Of a DNA stretch of 64,000 bases, positions 54,329-63,983 are shown piece after piece. Position numbers and translations under genes: made by a program. The notes beneath the pieces were generated by a model. That model worked only from the letters and a program-made list of their open reading frames with translations, made no database searches and had not been told where the DNA came from. Each line of letters opens with the position of its first letter. Position 1 is the first letter of the stretch. The DNA lies in the NCBI RefSeq assembly GCF_016909175.1, contig NZ_JAFBFI010000011.1:86157-150156 (forward strand). The letters are read 5' to 3'. Origin of the DNA: Peribacillus deserti (GTDB taxonomy: Bacteria; Bacillota; Bacilli; Bacillales; DSM-1321).

Positions 54329-55546
54329 TTAACCAGCCTTGATGTTCACTTTTCTTATGAAAAAGTAGATGCATGTATGTCCTGCTCCCAAAATTAATAA
54401 AAGGTATGGAAGACTTTGTTCTACCCCGAAAATATACACAGAGCCAATAAAAGTGAGAAGCGAGACCATTCTTCCACTGTTTAGAAACAATTCTTTTACA
54501 ACAACATATTCAATTCTCATTTCTGCTGCCTTCCAGCCGCTGCCAATGACGTCATAGGAAGTGGAAATAAACGGGACCAGGAGCAATGGATAACAAATAG
54601 CAATCACAGAGGCATATATCAATAATTTCATATAGCTCAAATCAAAGACAATTAACAATATCGATAAATAGAGGCCGATACCTCCTGCCAGAATCGCTTT
54701 TTTTCTTTTGTTTTTCTTAATATACCGTGACACAAGGTAGTAAGAAAGAAAAGAAATGCCCGAATTAACGAGTCCGTAAGTTCCTATAGCCAGTTCGCTT
54801 CCTGTTGTAATAAAGACAAATATAGAAATAACAAATGCAAAGGTGCCTTCCCGAAGTCCTTGAAAAAAATGTGCACTAGTAACTAATTTCCAATTAAAGT
54901 TATGCTGCCTCTCTTTCAGAATCCTAAGAAACAAATAATTCCCCTGGGCTGGCCTCCTCTTTAGATAAAAACTCAAAATAACGGCTATAGAAAATAGAGT
55001 CAGGGATAAGCCGAAAACAATAGAGTACCCAAAAAATTTATCGAATCTGGAAATAATCAAACCCGCCATTATAGGACCGATCATGCCTCCGGCTGACCCC
55101 AATATCCCCATGAAGCCGTTAAAAAAATCCCTAGTATGCGGTTCTGTGATTTCAAAGGTAAGAACATTAAATGCAAGCCAGTAAAAACCATAGCCAATTC
55201 CCAGTATGCCGCCTAATAGAAATAAAAAAGAGGTCGCATTTTCGCCAACAATCAATACAGCCAGATAGAACAGAGCCAGAAATATAACTCCTATGCGGAG
55301 AACAATGGTCCTATCCATTTTTTTTGCCCATCTGCCTGCCAGGATAAAGGTAAACACCTGCAGAAAAACGACGGATAGATTGTATATCCCTAGATCAATA
55401 AAACGTCCTGACTGCTTCCATAGATACACATTAACAAATGTATTTGATAATGCTCCGCTTAAAGCATATAAACCGCCTATAATCAGCAGAAGATTCAAAT
55501 CCTTTGGAAGGTCTGCTTCTCCCACCCATTTTTTCAGAAAACTCAT
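54329..55546 (-). CDS. yqgE: MFS transporter (YqgE type)
   Basis: 405 residues with about 12 hydrophobic segments and the loop 2-3 signature GRWAKKMDRTIVLRIG. The substrate is unknown. AAGGAG precedes the ATG. It lies between pbpA and sodA as in B. subtilis. Confidence 0.88.
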   Translation of the reverse strand: MSFLKKWVGEADLPKDLNLLLIIGGLYALSGALSNTFVNVYLWKQSGRFIDLGIYNLSVVFLQVFTFILAGRWAKKMDRTIVLRIGVIFLALFYLAVLIVGENATSFLFLLGGILGIGYGFYWLAFNVLTFEITEPHTRDFFNGFMGILGSAGGMIGPIMAGLIISRFDKFFGYSIVFGLSLTLFSIAVILSFYLKRRPAQGNYLFLRILKERQHNFNWKLVTSAHFFQGLREGTFAFVISIFVFITTGSELAIGTYGLVNSGISFLSYYLVSRYIKKNKRKKAILAGGIGLYLSILLIVFDLSYMKLLIYASVIAICYPLLLVPFISTSYDVIGSGWKAAEMRIEYVVVKELFLNSGRMVSLLTFIGSVYIFGVEQSLPYLLLILGAGHTCIYFFIRKVNIKAG

Positions 55547-55653
55547 ATTGAACTCTCCTTTTATGTCTGTGATAGTTTAAGGAAAAGAGCCTCAAAATAT
55601 GTAAACAGACAGAAAAAGAATGAGAATTTACATCTGCAAGGGTTTAGGAAAAA

Positions 55654-55687
55654 TCAAAAAGCCGGCACAAAGATGCCGGCTTTTTGA
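55654..55687 (-). terminator. Terminator after sodA
   Basis: AAAAAGCCGGCA (55656-55667) pairs with TGCCGGCTTTTT (55674-55685). Confidence 0.93.
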
Positions 55688-55701
55688 TGATATAGTTTAA
55701 T

Positions 55702-56310
55702 TTATTTTGCCTGGTTATAGCGGTTATTTACTTCTTCCCAGTTTACAACGTTCCAGAAAGAGTTGATATACTCAGGACGGCGGTTTTGGTATTTCAAATA
55801 ATATGCATGCTCCCAAACATCAAGCCCTAGAAGCGGAGTTTTGCCTTCCATTACTGGATTGTCCTGGTTCGGAGTGCTGGTTACTTCAATCTCGCCATTG
55901 TTTACAACAAGCCAAGCCCAGCCTGAACCGAAGCGTGTAGTAGCAGCTTTTGCGAATTCTTCTTTAAAATTTTCAAAGCTTCCAAATTTGCTGCTGATAG
56001 CTTCTGCAAGCTCACCAGTAGGCTCTCCGCCGCCATTTGGAGAAAGAATCTGCCAGAATAAAGTATGGTTCGCGTGGCCGCCGCCATTGTTGCGCACAGC
56101 AGTACGAACATTTTCAGGTACTGCATCAAGGTTTGAAATTACTTCTTCTACACTTTTGCTCAACAGCTCCTCATTACCTTCTAGAGCGTTGTTTAAGTTT
56201 GTAACATATGTGTTGTGATGTTTCGTATGATGGATGTTCATTGTCTCTTTGTCGATGTTAGGTTCTAATGCATCGTAAGCATAAGGTAATTGTGGAAGTT
56301 CAAAAGCCAT
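55702..56310 (-). CDS. sodA: Manganese superoxide dismutase
   Basis: 202 residues from [20 protein letters not shown], with GAGAGGGG 7 nt before the ATG at 56310. Metal ligands are visible: His in MNIHHTKHH, His in NHTLFWQIL, and Asp and His in [14 protein letters not shown]. It dismutates superoxide in the cytoplasm. Monocistronic. Confidence 0.97.
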   Translation of the reverse strand: MAFELPQLPYAYDALEPNIDKETMNIHHTKHHNTYVTNLNNALEGNEELLSKSVEEVISNLDAVPENVRTAVRNNGGGHANHTLFWQILSPNGGGEPTGELAEAISSKFGSFENFKEEFAKAATTRFGSGWAWLVVNNGEIEVTSTPNQDNPVMEGKTPLLGLDVWEHAYYLKYQNRRPEYINSFWNVVNWEEVNNRYNQAK

Positions 56311-56451
56311 ATTAATACCCCTCTCTATGTACATAAATATTCAGCCCTTTCTCCACAGTATAAAATAACCATGTTCCGAGGGCTTTGATTTTAGATTATC
56401 AAAGATTAGTTAACGATACAAATTTTTAGCATTTTTATTTCTAAATTTTGC

Positions 56452-56934
56452 CTATAAAATGGCTATGAAGAAATAAGCTATCATGAATCCCTGAATAATT
56501 CCTTTCGTGATCACACTTGAAACAAAGCCAACGACAGAGCCAAATCCTATTATTGCTGCTGTCTTAATATTCTTTCTGTTAAATAAAAGCTCTGCCAATA
56601 TAGCTCCGAGAAAAGGGCCAATGATGATTCCGAATATAGGAATGACAAAAGGACCAGCAATCAAGCCTATCGTACTGCCCCAAACCCCTGCTTTTGAACC
56701 GCCAAATTTTTTCACGGCAGCAAGATTAGCCGCATAATCAGCTAAAAAAAGCAAAATTACGAACAGAACCTGTACCGCCCAAAACAGCCTGCTAAAAGGT
56801 TCAAAGGAAAAAAATAACCCATATAACAGAATCCCGCCTGCAATAAATAATACACTAGGAATAATAGGATAAATTAACCCCACAAATCCGATTATGAACA
56901 GAATTGCGATAATAGACCAATACAAAGTTTCCAA
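56452..56934 (-). CDS. yqgC: DUF456 membrane protein YqgC
   Basis: 160 residues with five hydrophobic segments and the glycine-rich motif FGGSKAGVWGSTIGLIAGPF. TTG start behind AGGAGGAAT. Function unknown. Located upstream of sodA as in B. subtilis. Confidence 0.88.
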   Translation of the reverse strand: METLYWSIIAILFIIGFVGLIYPIIPSVLFIAGGILLYGLFFSFEPFSRLFWAVQVLFVILLFLADYAANLAAVKKFGGSKAGVWGSTIGLIAGPFVIPIFGIIIGPFLGAILAELLFNRKNIKTAAIIGFGSVVGFVSSVITKGIIQGFMIAYFFIAIL

Positions 56935-57065
56935 AGGATTCCTCCTCTCAGTAAATAAATGCGGCTGTATTCTCTCCCTTTCCCCAAAAACAATATTGTT
57001 TATTCTACTTTTGAAAGATAAAATATAAGGGATAAGATCTTTCCACCCGAGGTGTTTACATTTTT

Positions 57066-57848
57066 ATGAATATTTTTATCCAGTTTTATAAAAGTCTTTA
57101 TTCTCCGAAGGATATCGCCAAATTTAGATTTCAGGGGATTGGAAAAACATTTTTGTATCTCTTTTTCCTCTCTTTTATATCTGTTCTGCCCTCTCTATTT
57201 GTTTTAAATACAGAAATAGTAGAAGGAGTTTCGTTGGCAAAAAGTACAATTAACTCAGAATTACCATCCTTTGAAATAAAAAATGGCTCCCTATCCTCTT
57301 TAGTAAACGAGCCCTTCTCATTAAGAAAAGATAACTTCAATATCTTGGTAGATGAATCAGGCTCTTTAACGAAAGAAGACGTTCAAAACAAATCAGGAAG
57401 TTCAATCGCACTTTTGAAGGAAGAGTTTGTTTTTTCTTCTGGCGGCCAATCTCAGGCTTATCCATACAGTATGGCGGAAGGTATGGAAATTAATAATAAA
57501 ACGGCATCAAACGCACTAAATAAAGTTCAATCTCTGTATTTCATCCTATTGCCCGTTTTATCTTTAATGGTGTATTTATCAGCTGCAGCGATTTTATTCT
57601 TCCAGACATTATTTATAGCCCTGGTTGGTTTATTTTTAGCTAATACCCTGAAGCGAAAATTACAATACAGGCACCTTTGGAGACTTACCGCATACAGCCT
57701 TACCCTCGCCACGTTTTTCTTTACCGTCATGGGCCTCCTGCACACCCCTGTTATCTACAAATCCTTTATAAATTGGTTTGTAACTTTAACTATTTTATAT
57801 CTGGCCCTTAGAGAAATTCCCGTGCCGAAACAGAAACCACGCGCCTAA
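57066..57848 (+). CDS. yqgB: DUF1189 membrane protein YqgB
   Basis: 260 residues. One N-terminal membrane segment (about 28-48), an extracytoplasmic domain (50-150) and three C-terminal helices. The start MNIFIQFYKSLYSPKDIAKF is typical of DUF1189. GAGGTG lies 11 nt before the ATG, a long spacing. Function unknown. Confidence 0.88.
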   Translation: MNIFIQFYKSLYSPKDIAKFRFQGIGKTFLYLFFLSFISVLPSLFVLNTEIVEGVSLAKSTINSELPSFEIKNGSLSSLVNEPFSLRKDNFNILVDESGSLTKEDVQNKSGSSIALLKEEFVFSSGGQSQAYPYSMAEGMEINNKTASNALNKVQSLYFILLPVLSLMVYLSAAAILFFQTLFIALVGLFLANTLKRKLQYRHLWRLTAYSLTLATFFFTVMGLLHTPVIYKSFINWFVTLTILYLALREIPVPKQKPRA

Positions 57849-57862
57849 GCGTGGTTTTTTTG
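57834..57862 (+). terminator. Terminator after yqgB
   Basis: AAACCACGC (57834-57842) pairs with GCGTGGTTT (57849-57857) around a 6-nt loop, then a T run. It overlaps the last codons. Confidence 0.9.
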
Positions 57863-57969
57863 ATATAAGAGAATCTAGCAGGTCTATTCTATTTTTTTAG
57901 GTTCAAACAGGAATATCTAAAAATAGAGTTGAATATATTGAATCAAAAGCAGCTTGCGGAGGTTTGTAT

Positions 57970-58311
57970 ATGCGGCGTCTTCTCTATCTTCTCTCTTTTT
58001 GTTTCCTATGCTTTATCGTTTACTATGATTTAACCTCTGGGACTCTTCCTGTAAAAAGTACGATGGCTGCAATTGCTCTAGATAAAAAGCCGGATCCTTC
58101 TGCTCCTGCCAAAAACTCTAGTGACATCCGGCACACTGAAATAGTAATAAAGCCAGGTGATACAATTTTATCAATAATTGAACAGCAAGAGGGGAAAATA
58201 AACGAACCTATCGAAAAAATCATTTCTGATTTTAGGGCATTGAATAAAGGGAAGGCCCCTGAAGATATCCAAATAGGAAAAAAGTATAAAATTCCTGTGT
58301 ATACCCAATAA
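57970..58311 (+). CDS. Membrane-anchored LysM domain protein
   Basis: 113 residues from the ATG at 57970, with GGAGG 7 nt upstream. An N-terminal membrane segment is followed by a LysM-like module: EIVIKPGDTILSIIEQQEGK ... IQIGKKYKIPVY. It probably binds peptidoglycan. Upstream of ispG. Confidence 0.82.
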   Translation: MRRLLYLLSFCFLCFIVYYDLTSGTLPVKSTMAAIALDKKPDPSAPAKNSSDIRHTEIVIKPGDTILSIIEQQEGKINEPIEKIISDFRALNKGKAPEDIQIGKKYKIPVYTQ

Positions 58312-58425
58312 ACACTTGAAATTCTGATTGTTGTCAAAATCAGTGAAAAATTGATACAATAGGTCCGTGTACATGAATACAAGTGGAGAATCAAAACCGC
58401 TTTTTCCTGAAGGAGAGAAATACAC

Positions 58426-59523
58426 GTGAGTGAAATCATACATCGTACCAAAACCCGTCCTGTTAAGGTAGGAAACCTAACAATCGGCGGAAACAACCAG
58501 GTAGTTATCCAAAGTATGACTACGACCAAAACGCATGACGTTGAAGCAACAGTCGCTGAGATCAAGCGGCTTGAGGAAGCAGGCTGTCAAATCGTACGCG
58601 TAGCATGCCCTGATGAAAGAGCTGCCAACGCTATTTCCGAAATAAAGAAATGCATTAATATACCGCTAGTTGTAGATATTCATTTTGACTATAAGCTCGC
58701 TCTTAAAGCAATTGAAGGAGGAGCAGATAAGATCAGAATTAACCCGGGGAATATTGGCCGAAGGGAAAAGGTTGAAGCTGTCGTTAAAGCTGCCAAAGAG
58801 AAAGGTATACCGATCCGTATTGGAGTGAATGCAGGTTCTCTTGAAAGGAAAATCATAGAGAAATATGGCTATCCTACAGCTGATGGAATGGTTGAAAGTG
58901 CACTTCATCACATTAAGATCCTTGAAGACCTTGACTTCCACGACATTATTGTATCGATGAAAGCTTCTGATGTTAATTTAGCTATCGAAGCTTATACAAA
59001 AGCATCCAAAGCCTTTGATTATCCTCTGCACCTGGGAATTACTGAGTCAGGCACTCTTTTTGCCGGTACAGTTAAAAGTGCAGCCGGATTGGGAGCGATT
59101 CTAAGCATGGGCATCGGGAACACACTGCGCGTATCTCTAAGCGCGGATCCTGTTGAAGAAGTAAAGGTTGCCAGGGAATTACTTAAATCATTCGGTTTAA
59201 TTTCCAATGCTGCTACACTTATTTCCTGTCCGACATGCGGAAGAATTGAAATAGATTTAATCAGTATAGCCAATGAAGTAGAAGAATATATCCAAACGAT
59301 CAAAGCACCTATAAAAGTTGCCGTATTAGGCTGTGCTGTTAACGGTCCTGGAGAGGCAAGGGAAGCTGATATCGGAATTGCAGGCGCAAGAGGTGAAGGC
59401 TTACTGTTCCGCAAAGGCCAGATTGTACGGAAGGTTCCAGAAGCTGTTATGGTCGAGGAACTAAAAAAAGAAATTGATAAAATTGCTGAAGAATATTTCG
59501 CGAAACAAGCCCTAGAGGTATAA
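58426..59523 (+). CDS. ispG: 4-hydroxy-3-methylbut-2-enyl diphosphate synthase (flavodoxin type)
   Basis: 365 residues. Next-to-last step of the MEP isoprenoid pathway, a 4Fe-4S enzyme. Cluster ligands are in ISCPTCGR and [11 protein letters not shown]. The N-terminal TIM-barrel part starts with [23 protein letters not shown] start behind AAGGAG. Confidence 0.97.
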   Translation: MSEIIHRTKTRPVKVGNLTIGGNNQVVIQSMTTTKTHDVEATVAEIKRLEEAGCQIVRVACPDERAANAISEIKKCINIPLVVDIHFDYKLALKAIEGGADKIRINPGNIGRREKVEAVVKAAKEKGIPIRIGVNAGSLERKIIEKYGYPTADGMVESALHHIKILEDLDFHDIIVSMKASDVNLAIEAYTKASKAFDYPLHLGITESGTLFAGTVKSAAGLGAILSMGIGNTLRVSLSADPVEEVKVARELLKSFGLISNAATLISCPTCGRIEIDLISIANEVEEYIQTIKAPIKVAVLGCAVNGPGEAREADIGIAGARGEGLLFRKGQIVRKVPEAVMVEELKKEIDKIAEEYFAKQALEV

Positions 59524-59527
59524 GTTA

Positions 59528-59566
59528 TGAGAAAGAGCCTGACTTGTTGTCAGGCTCTTTCTCTGT
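59528..59566 (+). terminator. Terminator after ispG
   Basis: AGAAAGAGCCTGAC (59530-59543) pairs with GTCAGGCTCTTTCT (59549-59562). Confidence 0.93.
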
Positions 59567-59580
59567 TCATTACGCTCCGC

Positions 59581-60054
59581 TTAGAAGAAGGGAAGAATCA
59601 ATGTCCCGATAATCAGCGAAAAAGCACCAATACCGATTGCCCAGGAACCAAGAGCCCGAGATTCCTTATTTCTCCTTGCCATGAATCCAAGCACGATCCC
59701 TACAATACCAAATAAAATAGGGGCAGCAAATAAAGAGAGAATAGAAACAATCAAAGCCGCATAGCCCATACCCTTGCCCGCAGCCATTCCTGTAAGCTGA
59801 TTATTCCTTGACTCGTCTTTTGAAATGGAACGGGTGCCAGGAGTAAGTTCTGCTGAAGTTTCTTCCTGGTTATTTCTTTGGAAATCACGGTTTGCATTGT
59901 TATTGTTATTTTGTCCCCTGCCGTAGTCAGGAACATCTGTATTCATCTGGCTGTCCTGAATCTCAGAGGCATTAGTATTTCCGCTGTCAGCTCTATTGCC
60001 ATGCGAAAAATCTTTATTCGTGAAATCTTTATCATTAATATTTTTTTCTTCCAA
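59581..60054 (-). CDS. DUF4190 membrane protein with acidic N-terminal tail
   Basis: 157 residues. A long polar, Asn/Asp-rich N-terminal tail (1-90) precedes two membrane helices typical of DUF4190 (AALIVSILSLFAAPILFG and IGIGAFSLIIGTLILPFF). TTG start behind GAGGG. Function unknown; such proteins often sit in the envelope of bacilli. Confidence 0.78.
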   Translation of the reverse strand: MEEKNINDKDFTNKDFSHGNRADSGNTNASEIQDSQMNTDVPDYGRGQNNNNNANRDFQRNNQEETSAELTPGTRSISKDESRNNQLTGMAAGKGMGYAALIVSILSLFAAPILFGIVGIVLGFMARRNKESRALGSWAIGIGAFSLIIGTLILPFF

Positions 60055-60218
60055 AGAATATCCCTCACTTTCTAAGATCGAGCTTCATTATTATTTGTAA
60101 GGCGCCATATCTTCATTAAGCCAAGTATTACGTATACAGGTAATATTATTCAGCGACAATGAGATGAATAGAAGAAATATGATACATTTAAGAAGAATTT
60201 TTATTAGGAGACGTGAAA

Positions 60219-60794
60219 ATGAGAAAAAGATTTGGCATTGATATTGATGGCACCATCACCAGTCCTGATGCACTGCTTCCATACATAAATAAGGCGTTCC
60301 AGCTTGAACTGACACTGCAGGATATCACCCAATACGATCTGAATCCCTTCGTGAATATTCCCCGGGAAAAATTTGCCGAATGGTTTAAGAAAACAGAGCC
60401 GCTTATGTACGCAGGATCGCCTGCTGCAGAAGGCGCAAAGGAAGCTTTAACCGAATGGAAAGATACCCAGGACCTTTATATTATTAGTGCACGCAGCAGC
60501 CAGTTAATGGAGGTCACCCGGAAATGGTTTACTAACCAGGATATTGACGTTCACCATATTGAATTAATCGGCTCACATGATAAGGTAGCTACCGCCAAAA
60601 AGCATAAAGTCGATATCTTTTTTGAAGATAAACATGATAACGCTGTTGCTATTGCAGAACAATGTAAAATACCGGTGCTGCTCTTTAATACTCCATATAA
60701 TCAGGATCCTGTGCCTGATAATGTATTCCGCGTTGCGAATTGGACAGAAGCAAAAGCCTGGGTCGATCAATGGCTTAAAATGGCCAATAATTAA
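60219..60794 (+). CDS. yqfW: HAD-type nucleotidase YqfW
   Basis: 191 residues from MRKRFGIDIDGTITSPDALL, the HAD motif I DIDGT. Motif II ISAR, and motif III/IV HDKVATAKKHKVDIFFEDKH with LLFNTPYNQ follow. It resembles 5-prime(3-prime) deoxyribonucleotidases. AGGAG is 8 nt before the ATG at 60219. Confidence 0.9.
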   Translation: MRKRFGIDIDGTITSPDALLPYINKAFQLELTLQDITQYDLNPFVNIPREKFAEWFKKTEPLMYAGSPAAEGAKEALTEWKDTQDLYIISARSSQLMEVTRKWFTNQDIDVHHIELIGSHDKVATAKKHKVDIFFEDKHDNAVAIAEQCKIPVLLFNTPYNQDPVPDNVFRVANWTEAKAWVDQWLKMANN

Positions 60795-60804
60795 AGCTGC
60801 ACAA

Positions 60805-60846
60805 CAAGAAAAGGACTGACAACCATGGTGTCAGTCCTTTTCTTTA
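60805..60846. terminator. Terminator between yqfW and zur
   Basis: AGAAAAGGACTGACA pairs with TGTCAGTCCTTTTCT around a short loop (60807-60843). A-rich and T-rich flanks let it serve both convergent units. Confidence 0.9.
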
Positions 60847-60871
60847 GGAACGGAAATAAAGGCAAATACAG

Positions 60872-61285
60872 TTAATGGCTGCATTGCGGGCATTTGCCGT
60901 ATATTTCGAATTTATGTCCAGATATATCATATCCGTTTAAATCAGCCTGCAATTGGTCCATTGGACAGGTTTCTATTTCTTTTGTAATACCACAATCCAA
61001 GCAGATAAAATGGTGATGATGATGACTATGGCTGCAAGCAAACCTGAAATGCTTTTCACCTGAGAGCTCCGTCATTTCAAAAATTCCAAGTTCGGCAAAC
61101 ATCGAGAGATTTCGATAAATAGTATCGAAGCTCAGCCCGGGATAGTCTTCCTTCATATGCTCCAGGACGTCTTTTGCTGTTAAATATTTGTTTTTTGCCG
61201 CAAAAAGCTCCAGCATTTGTTCACGTTTGCCTGTATGTTTAAATCCATGTTTTTTTAATATGTCCATAGCTTGAACAAGATTCAT
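60872..61285 (-). CDS. zur: Zinc uptake regulator Zur (Fur family)
   Basis: 137 residues. A winged helix ([20 protein letters not shown]) is followed by metal motifs [14 protein letters not shown] and YGKCPQCSH, the latter completing the structural CxxC-CxxC zinc site. Co-transcription with znuCB and the Zur-type operator upstream support Zur rather than Fur or PerR. Confidence 0.93.
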   Translation of the reverse strand: MNLVQAMDILKKHGFKHTGKREQMLELFAAKNKYLTAKDVLEHMKEDYPGLSFDTIYRNLSMFAELGIFEMTELSGEKHFRFACSHSHHHHHFICLDCGITKEIETCPMDQLQADLNGYDISGHKFEIYGKCPQCSH

Positions 61286-61297
61286 TATTAACCTCCA

Positions 61298-62137
61298 TCA
61301 AACCATCCGCAAACGGATATTTCTATATACGATTGTAAAAATTAAAATCAGGATCGCAAGAAGAACAATGGTGCCTCCGGGGGCCCAATCCAGATAATAA
61401 GATAAAAACAGCCCGCCGACTACCGCAGCTTCTCCAAAAAGAATGGAAAACAAAATTGTCTGTTTAAATCCCGTAGCAATACGGATGCTAGCAGCTACCG
61501 GAAGAGTCATTAGGGACGATACGAGCAGAATACCGACAATTCTCATGGATGCAGCAATCACCAAAGCAACTAGGAGAATAAAAATAAAATGAATGTATTT
61601 TGCTGGAATCCCGGAAGCCCTCGCATACTCTTCATCAAAAGAAAGCAGGAACAGCTCTTTGTACAGAACAATAATGGCAATAATTACAAGCAAGCAAATC
61701 CCAATAATAATCCATAAGTCCATTCGGGTTACTGCACTTACACTTCCAAAAAGATAACTGAACAGATCTGTATTAAATCCATCAGCAATAGAAATAAAAA
61801 TTGCGCTAAGCCCTATGCCGCCAGACAAAATTATGGGTATGGCCAGCTCCTGATAGTGTTTGTATACATTTCGCAGCCGTTCAATAAACAGAGCTCCGAC
61901 TATGGAGAAACTCATTCCCATATATAGAGGATTTAATCCTGAGAGAAATCCAAGCTTCTTTTCAAGCAGAAGACTGAACGCAATTCCTGCAAGAGTTACA
62001 TGACTAAGCGCATCAGCAATAAGAGAAAGCCTTCTTACCACTACGAACACACCGAGAAGCGGAGCCATTACTCCGATAATAATTCCAGTCAGAAAAGCAT
62101 TTTGTAAAAATTCGTATTGAAATAGTCCCGAAATCAT
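61298..62137 (-). CDS. znuB: Zinc ABC transporter permease
   Basis: 279 residues with eight or nine hydrophobic segments and the ABC-3 family motifs GVFVVVRRLSLIADALSHV and LLLEKKLG. Membrane subunit of the high-affinity zinc importer. A zinc-binding lipoprotein gene (znuA) is not present in the window. Confidence 0.93.
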   Translation of the reverse strand: MISGLFQYEFLQNAFLTGIIIGVMAPLLGVFVVVRRLSLIADALSHVTLAGIAFSLLLEKKLGFLSGLNPLYMGMSFSIVGALFIERLRNVYKHYQELAIPIILSGGIGLSAIFISIADGFNTDLFSYLFGSVSAVTRMDLWIIIGICLLVIIAIIVLYKELFLLSFDEEYARASGIPAKYIHFIFILLVALVIAASMRIVGILLVSSLMTLPVAASIRIATGFKQTILFSILFGEAAVVGGLFLSYYLDWAPGGTIVLLAILILIFTIVYRNIRLRMV

Positions 62138-62155
62138 GAGGATCCCCCAGCTAAA

Positions 62156-62917
62156 TTAATGATGATGTGTAATCACTTGGACATCATGTCCATAGATGCT
62201 TGATAAGTCCCGCTCTTTTAAAGCATTGAATTCAAATGTACTGCCATGAAAATGCAGATTTTTATTTAAGCAGGCTACATGGGTTACTTTATCACTGATC
62301 ACTCCAATATCATGGGTGACAAGGACTAATGTTATATGAAGTTCCTTATTTAAGTTTTCAAGCATATCATAAAATTGGTTAACGTTCTGGGCGTCCACAC
62401 CCACCGTTGGTTCATCGAGAATCAATAAATCCGGCTCACTTACAAGTGCCCGGGCAATAAAGACCCGCTGCTGCTGGCCGCCGGATAGTTCGCCAATATT
62501 CCGATTTTTGAAATCCAGCATTCCTACTGATTCCAGAATATGGTCAACCTTTTTTCTGTCTTCACGAGAGCCAAACCTGAACAGTCCTATTTTTCTAGTC
62601 AATCCGCTTAAAACCACTTCATAAACGGTTGCTGGAAAGCCCGTATTGAAAGAATTTGCCTTTTGCGAAACAAAACCAATTCTATCCCAATCCTTAAAAG
62701 AACGAATTTCAGTGCCAAATAATTGGATCTTGCCCTGCTGGATCTTTAATAGACCTAATAAATGCTTAAGCAGCGTAGATTTACCAGAACCGTTGGGTCC
62801 TACTATTCCAAGAAAAGCTCCTTTTGGTACCTCTATTGAAATATCCTCTAAAACATTTTCTTTTTCATATCTGTAAAACAAATGGTCTACTTTTATAATA
62901 GGCTCAGAATTTTTCAT
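62156..62917 (-). CDS. znuC: Zinc ABC transporter ATP-binding protein
   Basis: 253 residues. Walker A GPNGSGKSTLL, ABC signature LSGGQQQRVF, Walker B LLILDEPTVGVD and the H-loop VTHDIG are all intact. The C-terminal HDVQVITHHH is metal-binding in character. First gene of znuC-znuB-zur. Confidence 0.95.
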   Translation of the reverse strand: MKNSEPIIKVDHLFYRYEKENVLEDISIEVPKGAFLGIVGPNGSGKSTLLKHLLGLLKIQQGKIQLFGTEIRSFKDWDRIGFVSQKANSFNTGFPATVYEVVLSGLTRKIGLFRFGSREDRKKVDHILESVGMLDFKNRNIGELSGGQQQRVFIARALVSEPDLLILDEPTVGVDAQNVNQFYDMLENLNKELHITLVLVTHDIGVISDKVTHVACLNKNLHFHGSTFEFNALKERDLSSIYGHDVQVITHHH

Positions 62918-62938
62918 TTAATTCACCTTTGGTATATA

Positions 62939-62956
62939 AGAATGATTACGATTTAA
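62939..62956 (-). promoter_or_regulatory. Zur operator upstream of znuC
   Basis: On the minus strand TTAAATCGTAATCATTCT contains the perfect half-site TCGTAAT of the B. subtilis Zur box (TCGTAATnATTACGA); the second half is degenerate. It covers the predicted transcription start, so zinc-loaded Zur would block initiation. Confidence 0.75.
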
Positions 62957-62963
62957 CTTAGGT

Positions 62964-62992
62964 ATTATACCCTACTCAGGCTGATTTGTAAA
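62964..62992 (-). promoter_or_regulatory. SigA promoter of znuC-znuB-zur
   Basis: TTTACA (62987-62992) and TATAAT (62964-62969) are 17 bp apart on the minus strand, a near-consensus promoter. The predicted start is about 40 nt before znuC. Confidence 0.8.
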
Positions 62993-63068
62993 TATGCAGC
63001 TCTTTTTTAATATAATGTTCACTTTCCTCCTTCCCCTCATATGTTAGAAGAAGGAGGGTGAGCAAATC

Positions 63069-63320
63069 ATGAAATTTTACGAAATGATGGTCAATCAGAA
63101 GATAAATAACATTAAACGTGATGAACTATTGAAAATTGGAAGGCAGTATGGAGTGATTCTGTCATCTGAGCATGCAGAGAAAATTGCGTCCATGCTCAAT
63201 GGAAAAAACATAAATATTTTCGACTTAGAACAAAGACAGCAGGTGATTCAAAACATAGCAGCCATAGCCGGCAAAAGAACCGCACTTCAAATAGAATCTC
63301 TTTTTAAACAGCTTACCTGA
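63069..63320 (+). CDS. yqfT: DUF2624 family protein YqfT
   Basis: 83 residues, helical, no membrane segment; the start MKFYEMMVNQKINNIKRDEL and its position beside zur match YqfT (DUF2624). GGAGGG precedes the ATG. The hairpin repeat cluster starts directly at its stop codon. Function unknown. Confidence 0.88.
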   Translation: MKFYEMMVNQKINNIKRDELLKIGRQYGVILSSEHAEKIASMLNGKNINIFDLEQRQQVIQNIAAIAGKRTALQIESLFKQLT

Positions 63321-63410
63321 AAAGCGGAAAGCGGTGCCTTCCTGTAGATAACTAATAAAAGACACAATGAGGCTGAAATTATTGCAAAAAATTCAATATT
63401 AAGGAAGGCA

Positions 63411-63507
63411 GAGACCCGACAAGCATAAGACGAGCAGGCTGTGAGAGGCGCCTTTCCTCTCATAGACTGATTGGCTTATGACTCGAGGGTCTCAGCTTGC
63501 AGCTGGC
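63411..63507 (-). repeat. Structured hairpin repeat, copy 6 (arms GAGACCC/GGGTCTC)
   Basis: GAGACCC (63411-63417) pairs with GGGTCTC (63487-63493). The inner conserved sequence is GCATAAGACGAGCAGGC, with TGAGAGG/CCTCTCA as inner stem and GGCTTATGACTCGAG, then CAGCTTGCAGCTGG. Inverse orientation to copies 1-5 on the plus strand, but the same orientation relative to its upstream gene. Confidence 0.88.
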
Positions 63508-63605
63508 CATCAAGAAAAGCGAAGGACGGTGCTTTTCATTGGGAACTCTTAACAGCCAGAATGATAATACAATCATTTTAAACGCAATATATTAATAGAA
63601 AAGTA

Positions 63606-63702
63606 GCCATCCGACAAGCATAAGACTAGCTGGCTGTGGGAAGTGGTTTTCTTCACATAGACAGATTGACTTATGTCTCGAGGATGGCAGTCCGGAGCTA
63701 GA
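63606..63702 (-). repeat. Structured hairpin repeat, copy 7 (arms GCCATCC/GGATGGC)
   Basis: GCCATCC (63606-63612) pairs with GGATGGC (63682-63688). The core is again CGACAAGCATAAGAC and CTTATGTCTCGAG. The inner stem changed to GGGAAG/CTTCAC-like but stays paired. Confidence 0.85.
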
Positions 63703-63792
63703 CCACAGAAAAGCGGTGCCTTCCTGTAGATAACTAATAAAAGACACAATGAGGCTGAAATTATTACAAAAAATTCAATATAAAGGAAGGCA

Positions 63793-63889
63793 GAGACCCG
63801 ACAATCATAAGACGAGCAGGCTGTGAGAGGCGCCTTTTCCTCTCATAGACTGATTGGCTTATGACTCGAGGGTCTCAGCTTGGAGCTGG
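63793..63889 (-). repeat. Structured hairpin repeat, copy 8 (arms GAGACCC/GGGTCTC)
   Basis: Near-identical to copy 6: arms at 63793-63799 and 63870-63876, core AATCATAAGACGAGCAGGC and tail CAGCTTGGAGCTGG. Confidence 0.88.
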
Positions 63890-63983
63890 CCATCAAAGCG
63901 AAGGACGGTGCTTTTCACACACAACTCCTATAGGGACCATGATCAACGCGTTTTATTGTAAACACTTCTTTCATAGAAAAGCA

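Larger units (their letters stand above)
63329..63918 (+). repeat. Two ~208-bp direct repeats enclosing a third hairpin copy
   Basis: 63329-63538 and 63711-63918 are almost identical, 382 bp apart. Each opens AAGCGGTGCCTTCC, contains an extra stem GCCTTCCT/AGGAAGGC (63336-63343 with 63402-63409 in the first), then a large hairpin with GAGACCC arms, and ends GACGGTGCTTTTCA. Between them lies the divergent hairpin copy at 63606. Confidence 0.88.
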
